Below, piece after piece: positions 52,950 to 61,219 of a stretch of 64,000 bases of DNA. The notes beneath the pieces were generated by a model. The model made no database searches and had not been told where the DNA came from. It worked only from the letters and a program-made list of their open reading frames with translations. This DNA comes from an uncultured Acidimicrobiales bacterium (GTDB lineage: Bacteria > Actinomycetota > Acidimicrobiia > Acidimicrobiales > CATQHL01), in contig OY282384.1 in NCBI GenBank assembly GCA_958295925.1, forward strand, positions 313,572 to 377,571. The letters run 5' to 3'. Made by a program: the position numbers and the translations under genes. Positions within the stretch are counted from its first letter, which is position 1. Each line of letters begins with the position of its first letter.

Positions 52950-54112
52950 GACCCGACCTCCCCGCCGGCCGGCAGCGCCATCAGAAGCGCGCCGCCGCCA
53001 GCAAGAACCGCAATCAGCGACTTCCCAGCCTGCCGCCGGCCGTTCATACACGCCAGCACGTTGGCCGCCAGAACGACCAGCAACCCCGCCAGCAGATAAT
53101 CCGGCCGCGGCACGCCCACGCCGAAAGCCAGGAACAACCAGGCCACCGCCAACGCCGGGACCAGGCAGGACAGGAGATTAACCCCCAGGTTCTGAGTCAA
53201 CAGATTGGACCACCGCAACGAAATACCGGCCACCGACATGACCACCCCGCCGCCGACGCCGTAAAAGGCCAACTCCCAGTCGTAACGCTCTCCCGAGAGC
53301 AAACCAGCGCCGATGAAGACCGGCGCCGCCACCAGACAGCCCAGGCCGTAGCCGAGCACCCCGCCGAAAAAGAAAAGCTCCCGCGCCGGAAGACCAACCG
53401 CAAACCCGTCCCGTGCGAGGACCAACCCCAAGTCGGCGCCCCAGCGAATGGCAAAAGCCGCCAGCGCCACCACCCAGGCGGAGAGGAAGCCCAGGAACAG
53501 GCCGAAGCCAACCGACCAGCCCAGCCGGAGGTCGGTCCCCAACACCGGCACCCCGCCCGCCTGGGCCGAGACCAGGAGAACCGTCCCCAGGAAAACCAAG
53601 ACAAACAGCGCCAGAAGGCTACCGGGGTTCCACCGGTAGGTACCGCGATACGCCCCGTTCCGAAACAGCAGCAGCATCACCACCACCAGCGTGACCGGCC
53701 ACAGCTGAAACAGCACCGTCGCCACCGCCAGGTCAACATACCGCGCCGCCCACGGATACAAGGCCAGGTCGCCGTAACCCACCACGCCCCAGAACATGCT
53801 CCAAGTCAGCAAGAGCGGACCCACCTGCCGCCACACTGCAGTATTGAACAAGAGAAAGCGATACCGCAGAACAAGCAACGCCAGGCAGCCCAGAGACACC
53901 CCCAGGCGCACCAGGGAAGCGAAGAGCCAAGGCGCCGAACTGCCATCGCCCAATTCCACCGCCAGCGGAACGAAGGAGTAAAACAGAGCCGCCAGCAGCA
54001 TGAAGAAGGCCGCCGGCCCCTCGGCGCTACGCGCCGCGCCTTGAACCCCACTGACGACACTACTACCGACACTACTACCAACACGACTAACAACACTACT
54101 ACCAACCGCCAC
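52946..54112 (-). CDS. EamA-like membrane protein, array member 5, with repetitive N-terminal tail
   Basis: 388 residues from GTG 54112, 7 bases after the stop of member 4 with TGAGG before it. The N-terminal tail 'GSSVVSRVGSSVGSSVVSG' is encoded by 12-bp tandem repeats (54053-54100). Marks: 'APWLFASLVRLGVSLG', 'RYVDLAVATVLFQLWPVTLV', 'SAQAGGVPVLG', 'IRWGADL', and 'LRWSNLLTQNLGVNLLSCLV' with 'PRPDYLLAG'. Substrate unknown. Confidence 0.8.
   Translation of the reverse strand: MAVGSSVVSRVGSSVGSSVVSGVQGAARSAEGPAAFFMLLAALFYSFVPLAVELGDGSSAPWLFASLVRLGVSLGCLALLVLRYRFLLFNTAVWRQVGPLLLTWSMFWGVVGYGDLALYPWAARYVDLAVATVLFQLWPVTLVVVMLLLFRNGAYRGTYRWNPGSLLALFVLVFLGTVLLVSAQAGGVPVLGTDLRLGWSVGFGLFLGFLSAWVVALAAFAIRWGADLGLVLARDGFAVGLPARELFFFGGVLGYGLGCLVAAPVFIGAGLLSGERYDWELAFYGVGGGVVMSVAGISLRWSNLLTQNLGVNLLSCLVPALAVAWLFLAFGVGVPRPDYLLAGLLVVLAANVLACMNGRRQAGKSLIAVLAGGGALLMALPAGGEVGS
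54053..54100 (-). repeat. 12-bp tandem repeats in the N-terminal tail of array member 5
   Basis: Four contiguous 12-base units on the plus strand (GACGACACTACT, ACCGACACTACT, ACCAACACGACT, AACAACACTACT) encode a Ser/Val-rich 4-residue period before the first membrane helix, as in member 17. Length changes by slippage would stay in frame. Confidence 0.75.
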
Positions 54113-54119
54113 TATTACC

Positions 54120-55286
54120 TCACACCGTTCCCAGGTATAGGCCCAAGCCGACGAACCCCAGGCCCAAAGCCAGCGAACGATGCCGGCCCAGGCCCCGGGA
54201 GTCGAAGGCCATGAACAGATTGGACACCCCGATCAGGAAAGCACCCAGCAACAGCCAGGACAGACGCAGGGAACCCAGCTCCGCGAACACCGCCAGCCAC
54301 AGCAGGCTGGCCCCCGGCGTCAGATAGGCCAGAGCATTGACCCCCAGGTTGCTGGCCAATACATTCGCCAGGCGCATGCAGAAGACCCCGGCCAAGTGCA
54401 GGGTAAAACCGCCCAGGCCGATGAATAACAAGTCCCAAGGGCTGATCGACTCGCCAACGGCCAGGCCAGCCCCCAGGCCGAAGACGCCCACCAGCCCGCT
54501 GGTGGAGCCCAGGCAGAAGACCACGCCGAACATGACCAAGCCCGGCCCAGGCCTGAGCGTAGCCGGAAAAGAACGGGTAAACGCCCCGATACCGGCCAAG
54601 CCGCCAGACCTGGAAAGGGAAACCAGCCGGCCGGCGAAGTCGCTGCCCCACCGAAAGTCGAAAGCGGTGAAAGAGGCGCATACCACTGATAACGCAATCA
54701 GCGCCAGCCCCCAGAGGAACCCACGGGACAAACCCAGCAAAGGCCCAGCCAGCCCCTGGGAAGAGCTGAGCACCACCAAAGCCACCCCGGCGAACCCCAG
54801 AAGCAGGAAAGGCAACAGGCCAAGGAAATTACGCCGATAGCGGCCCGAACCCCGAAAGAGAAACCCGGTCAACGCGATGACCATAATCGGCCACAATTCA
54901 AAAAGGACCGCCGACACCGCCACCCCCAGGTACCGGGCCGCCCCCGCCACGAAACCATACTCCAGAGAATGCAAAATCCCAAAGAAGAGTAACCAGGTAA
55001 AGAACATGGGAAGCGCCGCCCGCCAGACGGCAGTAGAGAAGAACAGCCCCGGCCAAGCCACCGCCAGCAGAGCGAAGGAACCAAAGGCCACCCCCAGCCG
55101 CCAAGCGCCGATGAAGGACAAAGGCGCCTGCACCCCGCCTAAGGCCGCGATCAAAAGCGGCACGACCGAGAAGACAAGGACCGCCAACAACACCAACCCC
55201 GCCGCAGCGCCGTTGCCGCCCAGCCCCCACCCCAAGGGAGGGAGCAACACAGACCCAGACCCAGCTGCAACCGCCGGCCGGGTCAC
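54120..55286 (-). CDS. EamA-like membrane protein, array member 4
   Basis: 388 residues from GTG 55286 (GTGA with member 3). Marks: 'APLSFIGAWRLGVAFG', 'RYLGVAVSAVLFELWPIMVI' (LGV where others have VDV), 'LSSSQGLAGPLLG', 'FRWGSDF', and 'MRLANVLASNLGVNALAYLT' with 'LRLSWLLLG', where the usual D-Y is S-W. 'RGSGRYRRN' follows TM5. Ten predicted helices and a short C-terminal helix. Confidence 0.8.
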   Translation of the reverse strand: MTRPAVAAGSGSVLLPPLGWGLGGNGAAAGLVLLAVLVFSVVPLLIAALGGVQAPLSFIGAWRLGVAFGSFALLAVAWPGLFFSTAVWRAALPMFFTWLLFFGILHSLEYGFVAGAARYLGVAVSAVLFELWPIMVIALTGFLFRGSGRYRRNFLGLLPFLLLGFAGVALVVLSSSQGLAGPLLGLSRGFLWGLALIALSVVCASFTAFDFRWGSDFAGRLVSLSRSGGLAGIGAFTRSFPATLRPGPGLVMFGVVFCLGSTSGLVGVFGLGAGLAVGESISPWDLLFIGLGGFTLHLAGVFCMRLANVLASNLGVNALAYLTPGASLLWLAVFAELGSLRLSWLLLGAFLIGVSNLFMAFDSRGLGRHRSLALGLGFVGLGLYLGTV

Positions 55287-56425
55287 CAGCCCACCCCCAG
55301 CTGGAGGCCGGCCCCGGCCAGCCACAGGAAGACGAGCAGCGCCATCCGCCGAGCAGCGCCAAAGCCCCTCAGCCCCAGCAACAGATTAGCCAACAGAATG
55401 CCCGCCACGCCGGAGACCAGCCACTCCGGCCGCGCCAACTCCAAGTCGGCGAAGAGCCACAGCCAACCCAGGCTGAACACGCCCACGAAGTAACCCACGG
55501 CATTCACCCCGGTGGAAGAGCTAAGCAGATTGCCAAACCTGAAACAAATCGAAGCCACGCCATGAATCAGCGTCCCGCAGATCAAGGCCCAAGCCATAGT
55601 AGACCAGACCCATTCCTCACCCCGAACCCAGCCTACCCCCAGGCTGAAAGGAACCAGGAACAGCGACCCCAAGGCCCCGCCCAGCACCGCCCCAACCAGC
55701 AAGAGCGGAAACAGGCCCCAGGCATGCAGCAGAGCCACCGGCAGCCGGGACACGAAGTCCATCCCCCAGCGGAAAGTGAAACCGGCCAGGCCAATCGTCG
55801 CCGCGCTGACTAAAGCCAGAAGCACGCCCGGGACCAATCTACGCCAGTCGGACAGGCCCACCAAAATACCGCCATACTGGCTGGAGACCACCAGGGCCAC
55901 GCCCAGGAAAGCCATCCCGGCCAGAAGTAAAATCAACGGCAACGGTAGGGAGCCAACGGGACTACGACCCGCGAAGACCCGGGACAAGACGAGGATCATG
56001 AAAATGGGCCACAGGTCAGTCATCACGACGGTGACTGACAAATCGACGAACTGCCCGGACCAGGCGAACAGGCCGTACTCCGCCGCCGCCAAGGCCGACC
56101 AGAACATGGGCCAGGTAAAAAGGCCCAAGCCCACCGCAGCCCAAGCCGCGCGGGAACGGAACAACCCACCGAACCGCAGAACGACGAAGGCCAGCACACC
56201 CAGAAAGAAACCGAACCGCCAGGCGGCATTGAAGAGAAAGGGATTATCCACCCCGCCGGCCAGGGAGACCGGCAGCACCGCCAAGGAGAAGACCAGGACG
56301 GCCACCAACAGGCCGCCGTAGGCCATCGCTTCCCGGCGGAGGCCCGCTGGAGCCAAGAGACCAGTCGCCGGCCCAGAGGCAGGCGCAGCCGGGGGAGCAG
56401 CGCCAAAGACTGCCGAAGACTTCAC
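55283..56425 (-). CDS. EamA-like membrane protein, array member 3
   Basis: 380 residues from GTG 56425 (GTGA with member 2). Marks: 'NPFLFNAAWRFGFFLG', 'QFVDLSVTVVMTDLWPIFMI', 'SSQYGGILVG', 'FRWGMDF', and 'FRFGNLLSSSTGVNAVGYFV' with 'ARPEWLVSG'. A 35-residue polar tail with Ala/Pro precedes TM1. The loop after TM5 reads 'RVFAGRSPVGS', lacking the R-x-GRYR pattern of several other members. Confidence 0.8.
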   Translation of the reverse strand: MKSSAVFGAAPPAAPASGPATGLLAPAGLRREAMAYGGLLVAVLVFSLAVLPVSLAGGVDNPFLFNAAWRFGFFLGVLAFVVLRFGGLFRSRAAWAAVGLGLFTWPMFWSALAAAEYGLFAWSGQFVDLSVTVVMTDLWPIFMILVLSRVFAGRSPVGSLPLPLILLLAGMAFLGVALVVSSQYGGILVGLSDWRRLVPGVLLALVSAATIGLAGFTFRWGMDFVSRLPVALLHAWGLFPLLLVGAVLGGALGSLFLVPFSLGVGWVRGEEWVWSTMAWALICGTLIHGVASICFRFGNLLSSSTGVNAVGYFVGVFSLGWLWLFADLELARPEWLVSGVAGILLANLLLGLRGFGAARRMALLVFLWLAGAGLQLGVGW

Positions 56426-57699
56426 CCCAGACCCCCTGGGATACCAAAGAGGACCACCAGGCCACAGAACCACAGGAAGCCCAAGAGAGCTGATCGAGAA
56501 CGATGCCCACGCCCTTCCAAGTTGAGCAAAGCCCCCACCAAAGCCATGCCCACGGCACCCAGCAGCAGCCAATCCAACCGCGCCACGGTTATCTCAAAGA
56601 AGAGGTAGAACCAAAGAATGTTCCACAGAGGCACGGAATAACCCCATAGGTTGATTCCCGGTTGATCGGTCTGCAACATCGCCCAGCGAAAAAGAATGCT
56701 GCCCACCACGCAACAAGCGCCAGCAGCCAGGAATCCCCACACAAAGGGCGGAGAAACAAGAAAGGAGAAAGGTCCAAGCCCAGCCCCGCGCAAGCCGGAG
56801 AACTCTCCGAGGAGAGCAGCCAACAACAAGTTGACGGAACCGGAGACGAGCCCCATAAGGACGAACGCCACCACAGTGCCGAAGAGAATCAAGCGATAAG
56901 AGAAAGCAGCCATTGCGGAAACATCCCAGTCGGGATAAGCGACAACTGAGACCTCCAACCAGGGCTGCCGAGCAGGAGAAGAGACCAGAAAAGCAAGAGC
57001 AGGAGCCAAACTCCGAGCCCAGCGGAAGCCCAGCACCGCTACCGAGGAACAAACCGCCCCGGTCAGAGCGAAGAGAATACCGAAGCCCAAGGCCGGCGTC
57101 CACCCCAGGGAGACACCAGTCGCCCGACCCAAAAAGCTCCCGCTTTCCATAGCCAAGCCGCCCTCCTCACTCAGAGCGACCAAGAAGAGAGAAACGAAAC
57201 AGATACCCACCAGGGGAACCAAAGACCGTAGGCTCCGCCGGAACCGCCCCGGCAGCGCGAACCCCAGCATGAGAATAGCCAGCACCGGCCCCATCTCATA
57301 GAAGACCGAAGTGACCAGCAGGTCGACGTAACGCCCCGACAAACCGAAGAAACAAAGCTCCAGACCCACCAGGAAACTGGCCCACAAGGGCCAGGAGAAG
57401 CGGGCCGAGAGAGCCCGCCGAAACACCAAGCGCCACACGCTGCGCCGCCAGGCCAGCTCCGGCATGAAGACCAGGACATAGGCCAACCCACCCAGCCCCA
57501 AGGCAAAGCCGATGCCGGACACCATCAGGAAAGGCCGTTCCACCCCGCCGGCCAGAGCGAACACCAACGCGACGAAGGACCAGGAGAAAGAGGCCAGCCC
57601 CCGAATCCAAAAAGCTCGGACATTGGAGTAAGCCAGCGAATGGCTGCCCACCCCGGCCAACACCGCCGCCGCCAGGCCCGAAGCCGGCGCGGCGCTCAC
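56422..57699 (-). CDS. EamA-like membrane protein, array member 2
   Basis: 425 residues from GTG 57699 (GTGA with member 1). Divergent marks: 'RPFLMVSGIGFALGLG' with no WR pair, 'RYVDLLVTSVFYEMGPVLAI' (G-P for W-P), 'LSEEGGLAMESG', 'FRWARSL', and 'FRWAMLQTDQPGINLWGYSV' with 'ARLDWLLLG'. An enlarged loop (about 240-265) before TM7 is unique in the array. Loss of several otherwise shared residues suggests a changed substrate or a non-transport role. Confidence 0.78.
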   Translation of the reverse strand: MSAAPASGLAAAVLAGVGSHSLAYSNVRAFWIRGLASFSWSFVALVFALAGGVERPFLMVSGIGFALGLGGLAYVLVFMPELAWRRSVWRLVFRRALSARFSWPLWASFLVGLELCFFGLSGRYVDLLVTSVFYEMGPVLAILMLGFALPGRFRRSLRSLVPLVGICFVSLFLVALSEEGGLAMESGSFLGRATGVSLGWTPALGFGILFALTGAVCSSVAVLGFRWARSLAPALAFLVSSPARQPWLEVSVVAYPDWDVSAMAAFSYRLILFGTVVAFVLMGLVSGSVNLLLAALLGEFSGLRGAGLGPFSFLVSPPFVWGFLAAGACCVVGSILFRWAMLQTDQPGINLWGYSVPLWNILWFYLFFEITVARLDWLLLGAVGMALVGALLNLEGRGHRSRSALLGFLWFCGLVVLFGIPGGLG

Positions 57700-58901
57700 G
57701 GCGACCCCGCCAGATAGACAAAACCGCCCAAGACGCTCAAACACAAAGCCGCCACCCGCAGCGAGGCCCGCCCCGCCAACTCCAGGTTGATGAAGAAGTT
57801 AGCCAGCAGAATGAAGGCCACACCCATCACCAGGTAGTCGGGCCGCGCCACCCCGATGAAGCCGGCCCAGGCCAGCCAGACCAGACTCAGCGGCCCCGCC
57901 AAATACATCAAAGCGTTGACACCGATGTTGGTCCCCACCACGTTGGCGAACTTGAACAGCACGTCCTGCGGGAAGTGCGAAATAAGGCCGCCGGCCAAGC
58001 CCCACAGCAAAACCGCCCCGCTGCCCACCCCCAAGGCCGAAGGCAGCAAGGCAGCAGAGAAGTCTTCCAAGACCAGAGCCAACCCCAGATGACTGACCAG
58101 AATCACCGAGCTGACCACCACCTGGCAGAGCAGACAACCGAACAACGCCAATATAGCCAAACTACGCCCGCCCACGGGAGTACGCGGCAATTCCACCGCC
58201 GTACCCCAGCTCCAGCGAATGGCGAAGGCGACCATGGGAATACAAACCGCCGCCAGGAGAGCCAGCCCGGCCCCGGCCAGCGTGGACCAGCTGACCGGAG
58301 AACCACCACCCCCAGCACCTCCCACCAAAGGCAGGCTACCTTCCTGGGAAGAAACCGCCAGCGCCATGCCGACCACGGCGAAAGGCAGCAGCGTCAACAA
58401 GGACCTCAACCGCCTACGCCGCTGGAACCGAGACGCCACCCCGACCAACAGGAAAGTCCCCATCACCATGAAGCAGACCGGCCAGAGCTCAATAATAATG
58501 ACGACGACCGCCACGTCCAAGAGAGAGGAGGCCCAGATCAACAGGGAATAATCCAACCCCACCGGCAGCATCGCCAGGACCATCCAATGCCGCCCCCGCC
58601 GCCAGAGAACCGACCACACGGCCCGGCTAGCCAGCAAGTCACCAAACAGCAGAAATAAGACACCCAAGGTGCCGGCCAGCAGCCCGGCCCGCCAGGCCAC
58701 CATGAACCAGAAGGGACTATCCGCCGCGCCGCCGGCGGCTACAATAAGAGGAACCAGAGAGGAGAAAGCGACCGCGCCCAGCATGGTCAGAAACGCCGCC
58801 GCCCCCAGGCGGAGACGCGGCAGAGGAACCACCCGACCCAACCCGGATTGCAGCAATACTGGACCGCCTGGCGAAGAGGTAGGAAAGAAGCCAGCCCCCA
58901 A
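57696..58901 (-). CDS. EamA-like membrane protein, array member 1 (first gene of the array)
   Basis: 401 residues if it starts at TTG 58901, which lacks a ribosome site; TM1 begins near residue 33. Marks: 'SPFWFMVAWRAGLLAG', 'SLLDVAVVVIIIELWPVCFM', 'SSQEGSLPLVG', 'IRWSWG', and 'FKFANVVGTNIGVNALMYLA' with 'ARPDYLVMG'. It stands at the head of the minus-strand unit, with a divergent gene region upstream (58902-59120), so the array promoter should lie there. Confidence 0.8.
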   Translation of the reverse strand: MGAGFFPTSSPGGPVLLQSGLGRVVPLPRLRLGAAAFLTMLGAVAFSSLVPLIVAAGGAADSPFWFMVAWRAGLLAGTLGVLFLLFGDLLASRAVWSVLWRRGRHWMVLAMLPVGLDYSLLIWASSLLDVAVVVIIIELWPVCFMVMGTFLLVGVASRFQRRRRLRSLLTLLPFAVVGMALAVSSQEGSLPLVGGAGGGGSPVSWSTLAGAGLALLAAVCIPMVAFAIRWSWGTAVELPRTPVGGRSLAILALFGCLLCQVVVSSVILVSHLGLALVLEDFSAALLPSALGVGSGAVLLWGLAGGLISHFPQDVLFKFANVVGTNIGVNALMYLAGPLSLVWLAWAGFIGVARPDYLVMGVAFILLANFFINLELAGRASLRVAALCLSVLGGFVYLAGSP

Positions 58902-58906
58902 AGGGA

Positions 58907-58938
58907 CTAAACGCAGGAAAGACTACTGCTAAATCATA
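58907..58938 (-). promoter_or_regulatory. Possible promoter of the transporter array
   Basis: On the minus strand TATGAT (plus 58933-58938) is a fair -10 box 32-37 bases before the TTG start of member 1; no -35 match was found at 16-19 bases. CTAAAC (58907-58912), part of the motif at the helicase and Cascade promoters, lies just downstream of it. Confidence 0.3.
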
Positions 58939-59019
58939 CCCGCCCACCTACCAGGGAGAGTTGCCCCAGCAAGCCGGCAGGAAGCCGGCGAGAAGCCGCC
59001 AGCAGGCCCCAGGGCCTGG

Positions 59020-59040
59020 CGACCGCTGCGCGGTCGTTTT
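59020..59040 (+). terminator. GC hairpin followed by four T
   Basis: CGACCGC (59020-59026) pairs with GCGGTCG (59030-59036) around TGC and is followed by TTTT. It has terminator form on the plus strand, yet no plus-strand gene ends nearby because it sits between the divergent array and the DUF805 gene. It may block antisense transcription or be a leader structure. Confidence 0.4.
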
Positions 59041-59108
59041 CCCGGTCTGGCAAGATTTTGTTGGTGGATTACCTGGAGAGTAGAGAGGCCGAAAACGCCG
59101 CCGGCTGA

Positions 59109-59114
59109 TAGAAT
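59109..59114 (+). promoter_or_regulatory. -10 box 6 bases before the DUF805 start, possible leaderless transcript
   Basis: TAGAAT ends 6 bases before ATG 59121, so transcription would start at or next to the start codon. There is no Shine-Dalgarno sequence upstream of this ATG, unlike most plus-strand genes here. No clear -35 is seen. Confidence 0.35.
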
Positions 59115-59120
59115 TGATGA

Positions 59121-59804
59121 ATGGCCATCATCGCCGGCGTCCAGCGCGCCTTCCTCCAAGGCTTCAAGAACTACGCCGTGTTCTCCGGACGCACGGGAAT
59201 CCACGACTTCTGGTTCTGGATGCTTTGGTGGTGGCCCTGGATGGCCGTGTTCAACCATTGGCTGCCCTTCGGATTGGACCTGCTAATCCTGCTAGGGACG
59301 CTTTTACCCACCCTGGCCTTGATGGTGCGCCGCCTGCACGACACCGGACGCAGCGGCTATTGGCTGCTGGCCTGGATCGGAACGAATGCCCTGGCAGTAC
59401 TCCCAGCGCTGCTGGTAACAATCTCCGCCTTCATCCAGCTGGAACTCAGCCAAGTGACGATAGAATCTTTGTTGAACGAGAACGCCGGCGAGGCGGAGCT
59501 CGACCAAGCCCTGGATAACCTGGGATTAGGATACATCGCCGCCTTCCTCGTGGCCGGACTCCTGGCAGTAGCCGGAACAATCGGAGTGCTGATCTGGCAG
59601 ATAGTAATGCTGGCGCAACCCAGCGAGCCAGGAGAGAACCGCTACGGACCACCGCCAGCGGACACCGCACCAGCAGCTACAGCCGCAGCCACGCACCCCA
59701 GCATCGACCCCAGCATCGACCCCAGCATCGACCCCAGCATCGACCCCAGCATCGACCCCAGCATCGACCCCAGCATCGACCCCAGCATCGGAGGGCCCCG
59801 ATGA
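59121..59804 (+). CDS. DUF805 membrane protein with C-terminal PSID repeats
   Basis: 227 residues from ATG 59121. 'FKNYAVFSGRTGIHDFWFWM' at the N-terminus and 'RRLHDTGRSGYWLLAW' after TM2 are the two signatures of DUF805 inner-membrane proteins; four hydrophobic segments follow the usual order. Their function is unknown. After the last helix and 'ENRYGPPP' (also typical) comes a tail of seven PSID units and a final PSIG, encoded by 12-bp repeats, which the family does not have. The stop overlaps the start of the second DUF805 gene (ATGA). Insertion in loop 3 ('NENAGEAELDQALDNLG') is acidic. Confidence 0.88.
   Translation: MAIIAGVQRAFLQGFKNYAVFSGRTGIHDFWFWMLWWWPWMAVFNHWLPFGLDLLILLGTLLPTLALMVRRLHDTGRSGYWLLAWIGTNALAVLPALLVTISAFIQLELSQVTIESLLNENAGEAELDQALDNLGLGYIAAFLVAGLLAVAGTIGVLIWQIVMLAQPSEPGENRYGPPPADTAPAATAAATHPSIDPSIDPSIDPSIDPSIDPSIDPSIDPSIGGPR
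59697..59789 (+). repeat. 12-bp minisatellite, 7.75 copies, coding for PSID repeats
   Basis: Seven identical copies of CCCAGCATCGAC (59697-59780) plus a 9-base partial copy encode (PSID)7-PSI. Identical units point to recent slippage, and copy number changes would keep the frame and the downstream coupled start. Confidence 0.95.
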
Positions 59805-60496
59805 AGCCCTTCAGGGACTACTTCCAGAACAACTACGCGGCCATGGCCGGCTACTTCCGCTTCAGCGGACGCGCCGCCCGGCCCGAGTTCTGGTACTTCA
59901 TGCTCACCTGGCATATCGCCATGCTCCTCCTGGCCTGGAACCTGCCATCAGGCTTCACCCTCTGCTTCGTGGCTGCGACCGCCATACCGATACTGACCCT
60001 GACCAGCCGCCGGCTGCACGACACCGGCCACAAGAACCACTGGGCTTTCGTATGGATATTGCTAGCCCTAGGCAGCCTATACCCGGTAATCCACACCATC
60101 ATGAACGGACCAGCCGGGACCCTGGCCGCAAGCGCCCTGCAGAACGCCCTCACCGGCGCGGAGGCCATCAACTGGCAATGGGCCTGGATATACGAGCACC
60201 CCACCCAGAGCAACTACATGGGCAACCTGATGCTGAGCGCCAGCGTGGCCGTAGCCGTCTGGGCCATCCTACTGGCCTGGAGCCTGATCTGGCTGACCAA
60301 GCCCAGCGACAAGAAGGACGGCAACCCCTACGGGCCGCTGCCCAGCTGCCAGGAGCTGCATCTATGGGCCAGGCTGACCCACCAGCACCACGACGAGGAG
60401 ACCGCCGCCAACGTCTACCCCAGCGACCACGCCCGACAGCCCAGGCAAGAAGAAAGGGAATACAAAGGGTCGCCGACCTATTACATCCACGACTGA
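59801..60496 (+). CDS. DUF805 membrane protein
   Basis: 231 residues from ATG 59801, overlapping the previous stop (ATGA). 'GYFRFSGRAARPEFWYFML' and 'SRRLHDTGHKNHWAFVW' are the family signatures; 'PSDKKDGNPYGPLP' ends the membrane part as in many members. Four hydrophobic segments, then a polar His/Glu-rich tail of about 50 residues. It is a paralog of its neighbour without the PSID repeats. The coupling suggests the two are made together, perhaps as a complex. Confidence 0.88.
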   Translation: MKPFRDYFQNNYAAMAGYFRFSGRAARPEFWYFMLTWHIAMLLLAWNLPSGFTLCFVAATAIPILTLTSRRLHDTGHKNHWAFVWILLALGSLYPVIHTIMNGPAGTLAASALQNALTGAEAINWQWAWIYEHPTQSNYMGNLMLSASVAVAVWAILLAWSLIWLTKPSDKKDGNPYGPLPSCQELHLWARLTHQHHDEETAANVYPSDHARQPRQEEREYKGSPTYYIHD

Positions 60497-60530
60497 CGAT
60501 CCAACCCAGCAGAGAAGGAGGCAACCAACC

Positions 60531-61169
60531 ATGAACGAAACCTTCGTCCCCCAGCCCCAAGCCCTGGGGCGAGAGGAGACATACATTTGCCGGCCGCCGG
60601 AGAGTGGAGACTTCAGCGCCTGCGAGTCCTTCATGGACCAGATCGACCGCAGCGAAGGAGCGGGCCAACCCCGTCTCCCGGCTTTTGGCGGTTTGCGGAT
60701 AATGCCGTGGGAACCCAGCTTCCACTGGGAGCCCACCCTGGAGAGCTGCGCCAACCGCATCAACTTCCCCCACGAGGACTACCCGGAACGGATTCCCCAG
60801 ACCATCAACGCATACCACTGGCTGAGCCAGGAACTAAACCGGGACTGCCGGCTGACCACGGAGCAGCTGCTCCGGGTGAACGGGATGATCTTCGGCGACA
60901 AGCCCTTCGGCGGCAAGCTCCGCTGGGTCAACGTAATAGTCGCCGAGCACAAGCCGCCCGAGCACGGCATGCTGCCCAAGCTGATGCGGGAGCTGGAAGA
61001 GACCTATAGAGATAGGCTGACCAACATCGTCAACCTGAAGGCCTGGTACGACGACTTCGAGACGATTCATCCCTTCCAGGACGGGAACGGCCGCACCGGC
61101 GGCGTGGTCCTGGCCGCCTACAGCCACCGCTGGCGGCCCGAGCAGGGATTCCTGTCCCCCGGGCAGTAG
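60531..61169 (+). CDS. Fic family protein
   Basis: 212 residues from ATG 60531 behind AGAAGGAGG. 'TIHPFQDGNGRTGG' (about residues 182-195) is the Fic motif HxFxDGNGR with the catalytic His; Fic enzymes usually transfer AMP from ATP to a hydroxyl on a target protein. The Arg that normally follows three residues after GNGR (GNGRxxR) is Gly here, and the protein ends about 17 residues later, so the C-terminal helices are short. 'FGGKLRWVNVIVAEHKPPEH' fits the flap that holds target peptides. No clear inhibitory (S/T)xxxE(G/N) helix and no antitoxin neighbour. Target unknown. Confidence 0.88.
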   Translation: MNETFVPQPQALGREETYICRPPESGDFSACESFMDQIDRSEGAGQPRLPAFGGLRIMPWEPSFHWEPTLESCANRINFPHEDYPERIPQTINAYHWLSQELNRDCRLTTEQLLRVNGMIFGDKPFGGKLRWVNVIVAEHKPPEHGMLPKLMRELEETYRDRLTNIVNLKAWYDDFETIHPFQDGNGRTGGVVLAAYSHRWRPEQGFLSPGQ

Positions 61170-61219
61170 AGCCGGGCAAGCAGCCAACTAACACCCAACC
61201 ATTAGGAGGAACGACCTAC

